A DNA stretch of 64,000 nucleotides, from contig NZ_JAUYRV010000039.1 in NCBI RefSeq assembly GCF_030696665.1, positions 94,706-158,705 on the forward strand, in the 5' to 3' direction. Made by a program: the position numbers and the translations under genes. Positions within the stretch are counted from its first letter, which is position 1, and every line of letters begins with the position of its first letter. Positions 63,701-64,000 of this stretch are shown in pieces. The notes beneath the pieces were generated by a model. That model saw only the letters and a list, made by a program, of their open reading frames with translations, was not told where the DNA came from and searched no databases. Origin of the DNA: Novosphingobium sp. Lineage in GTDB: Bacteria; Pseudomonadota; Alphaproteobacteria; Sphingomonadales; Sphingomonadaceae.

Positions 63701-64000
63701 CCGGCGGTCCCACCAATCGCTGCAAGCGATGCGGCATATCCAGCGCCAACACCCTTGACGGTGACGCTGCCGCCAGCCGTCAGCGTGTTCGCCTGAACAG
63801 CGCCCGCGCTGGTGACCGTGATGTCACCGGTGGCGTCAACCACCTTGGCCGCAACCGAACCTGCCGTGATCGAGGCATTGACGGCCGTGTCGACCAGATC
63901 CGCCGTGAACGCGCCACCCGCCATGCTGCCGAAGTTCGCCGCAAAGGCCTCATCAATGGTCGTGCCATTGGCCGAGGTCAGCGAGATGTCCGACGATTGC
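60739..64000 (-). CDS. Filamentous-haemagglutinin-like exoprotein (TpsA type), 5' end outside window
   Basis: The frame runs to the window edge, so only about 1086 C-terminal residues are seen. They are Ala/Gly/Thr/Ser/Val-rich beta-helix repeats (GDITVTSAGAVQANTLTAGG and the like), typical of two-partner secretion adhesins. Three near-identical units of 219-223 residues and the end of another precede a unique C-terminal region of about 390 residues. The last 110 residues contain two C-x6-C pairs (CVIGGGNC and CSDPNGTC). The TPS signal domain and a TpsB pore should lie beyond position 64000. It is coupled by TGATG to the secreted CHAT protease. Confidence 0.8.
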   Translation of the reverse strand, partial: QSSDISLTSANGTTIDEAFAANFGSMAGGAFTADLVDTAVNASITAGSVAAKVVDATGDITVTSAGAVQANTLTAGGSVTVKGVGAGYAASLAAIGGTAGSAINAGSAISVKAGAINVASATSGTSTTLDAVTTGGTIAVGSVDAGTDYVASATGDITLGRGGATTQTAGGAITIDSTTGSISEGAAGVMLTSNDDNAGGELLTLDAGNAIALGKATLRGGAGQTSDVSLTSANGTTVDKVLSANAGASAGAAFTANLVDANGNATITAGSVAATTVNATGDITVTSAGAVQANTLTAGGNVTVKGVGTGHAASLAAIGGTNGSAITAGSAISVKAGAINVASAVSGTTTTLDAAVTGGTIAVGSVDAGTDYVANATGNITLGRVGNKTQTAAGAVTITSTGGSINEGTTGVLLTSNDAGSGTSALTLAAGNAVALGNATLNGGPSKQSAVSVTSGAGTTVGIVNSAAFNANAATTFTANDAITAAGTAAITAGGAVTLDTVTAQGTGSDIVVTSPGAVAAGTLLAARNVTVGGPSAGNAASFTGNSVTATAGTIAVKAGATDIGAAVSGLDTTVSGTTATLGTVTAGGNYAVTTTGAVTLGKAGGQTQAAKGSVAITSSNGAIGQGANGLTLTSNSDGPGTEALTLNAKTDIALAGATLKGGSAKQSAVSLTSGGNTVVGSVLGASLTANAGGAFETRSSVDVATNAAITSVGAIALNGAVAAGNAVNLKSSNATIAADVIAKTIDVFNSGAATGKLAIGDGVTTAAADFALSAAEVSRLKASDTLTLGSDAAHNVEIGSVQFTVPKTVNVPASAKRIDVTGRIVFDGDTTLKLGSSGTTIIQLSTTKGGSIASDGGVLELSAANIVSGADDFAADLSAVSGSASSTGSRDAAFAMNLNPGSKLYNPSSISNDVMVDVGSMKVTFTGFAMFQNTGNSLVGAGVKLGNGNPSSLALDIVNGSTQPVFAAFGSINGIINAATALLGNPPLSHYDNISASRINGCVIGGGNCQSVQNLTPSLTALDNIRTSIFTVKPDFQVPFDPLVGTNNDALFDDVGSFGLGELPMTPIECSDPNGTCDVQKKDGN
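61924..64000 (-). repeat. Tandem 657-669-base coding repeats in the exoprotein gene
   Basis: Units run 63918-63250 and 63249-62581 (each 669 bases, 223 residues) and 62580-61924 (657 bases, 219 residues). The last bases of a further unit occupy 63919-64000. The first two are nearly identical in protein (both contain SAGAVQANTLTAGG and VGSVDAGTDYVA); the third has diverged. A degenerate start of another unit follows at 61923. Copy number could vary by recombination between units. Confidence 0.85.

Noticed and set aside
1..64000. CRISPR arrays, tRNA or rRNA genes, insertion sequences
   Set aside because: I saw no short regularly spaced repeats, no cloverleaf with a CCA-type end, and no transposase-like protein. 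A dedicated tRNA or covariance scan could still find something short.

Overview
The window looks like a chromosomal segment of a GC-rich alphaproteobacterium, most likely a sphingomonad close to Novosphingobium. I base this on two large TonB-dependent receptors, a TPR-sulfotransferase beside one of them, a Crp/Fnr regulator next to a class III cyclase-ATPase-TPR protein, and the gene style of the type VI secretion system (T6SS). This is inference from gene content; no rRNA, tRNA, insertion sequence or CRISPR array was seen.

Left part (1-16 kb). Three translationally coupled genes at the left edge encode a flavoprotein, an ABC exporter and a small subtilisin-like protease. They match qhpG, qhpF and qhpE, the maturation genes for the gamma subunit of quinohemoprotein amine dehydrogenase; the rest of that operon should lie left of the window. 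Then come a TPR-sulfotransferase, a convergent TonB receptor, a glyoxalase I, a SIMPL-domain protein, a PPP-family phosphatase, an Oar-like TonB receptor with a strong terminator, mtgA, and a Crp-type regulator.

Middle (16-28 kb). A three-gene operon encodes a cyclase/ATPase/TPR protein, an unusual cytochrome P450 and a 1043-residue DyP-type peroxidase with a membrane-anchored N-terminal half. A regulatory-domain methyltransferase follows, then a divergent polymorphic-toxin gene whose stop overlaps the start of an AT-rich putative immunity gene.

T6SS locus (28-57 kb). Minus-strand operon 1 runs from an OmpA-like protein through tssA, tssB, tssC, hcp, tagJ, tssE, tssF, tssG to tssH. A plus-strand unit carries vgrG, a small unknown gene and tagH. 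Minus-strand operon 2 runs tssK, tssL, tssM, tagF, pppA, ppkA. All core genes are present except tssJ. The set ppkA, pppA, tagH and tagF implies threonine-phosphorylation control, and TssL and PpkA share an N-terminal RTVFxPxP motif that could be the phospho-ligand of the TagH FHA domain. An M23 peptidase diverges from tssK, and a PAAR - DUF4123 - CPBP membrane-protease cassette lies just beyond.

Right edge (57-64 kb). A secreted CHAT protease is coupled by a TGATG overlap to a very large filamentous-haemagglutinin-like exoprotein with 223-residue repeats. Its 5' end is outside the window.

Possible regulatory link: the Crp-type protein keeps the RETVxR recognition helix and the cAMP-pocket residues. 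CRP-like sites (9 of 10 core bases) lie upstream of its own gene and between the OmpA-like gene and vgrG, with a weaker one upstream of the PAAR gene.
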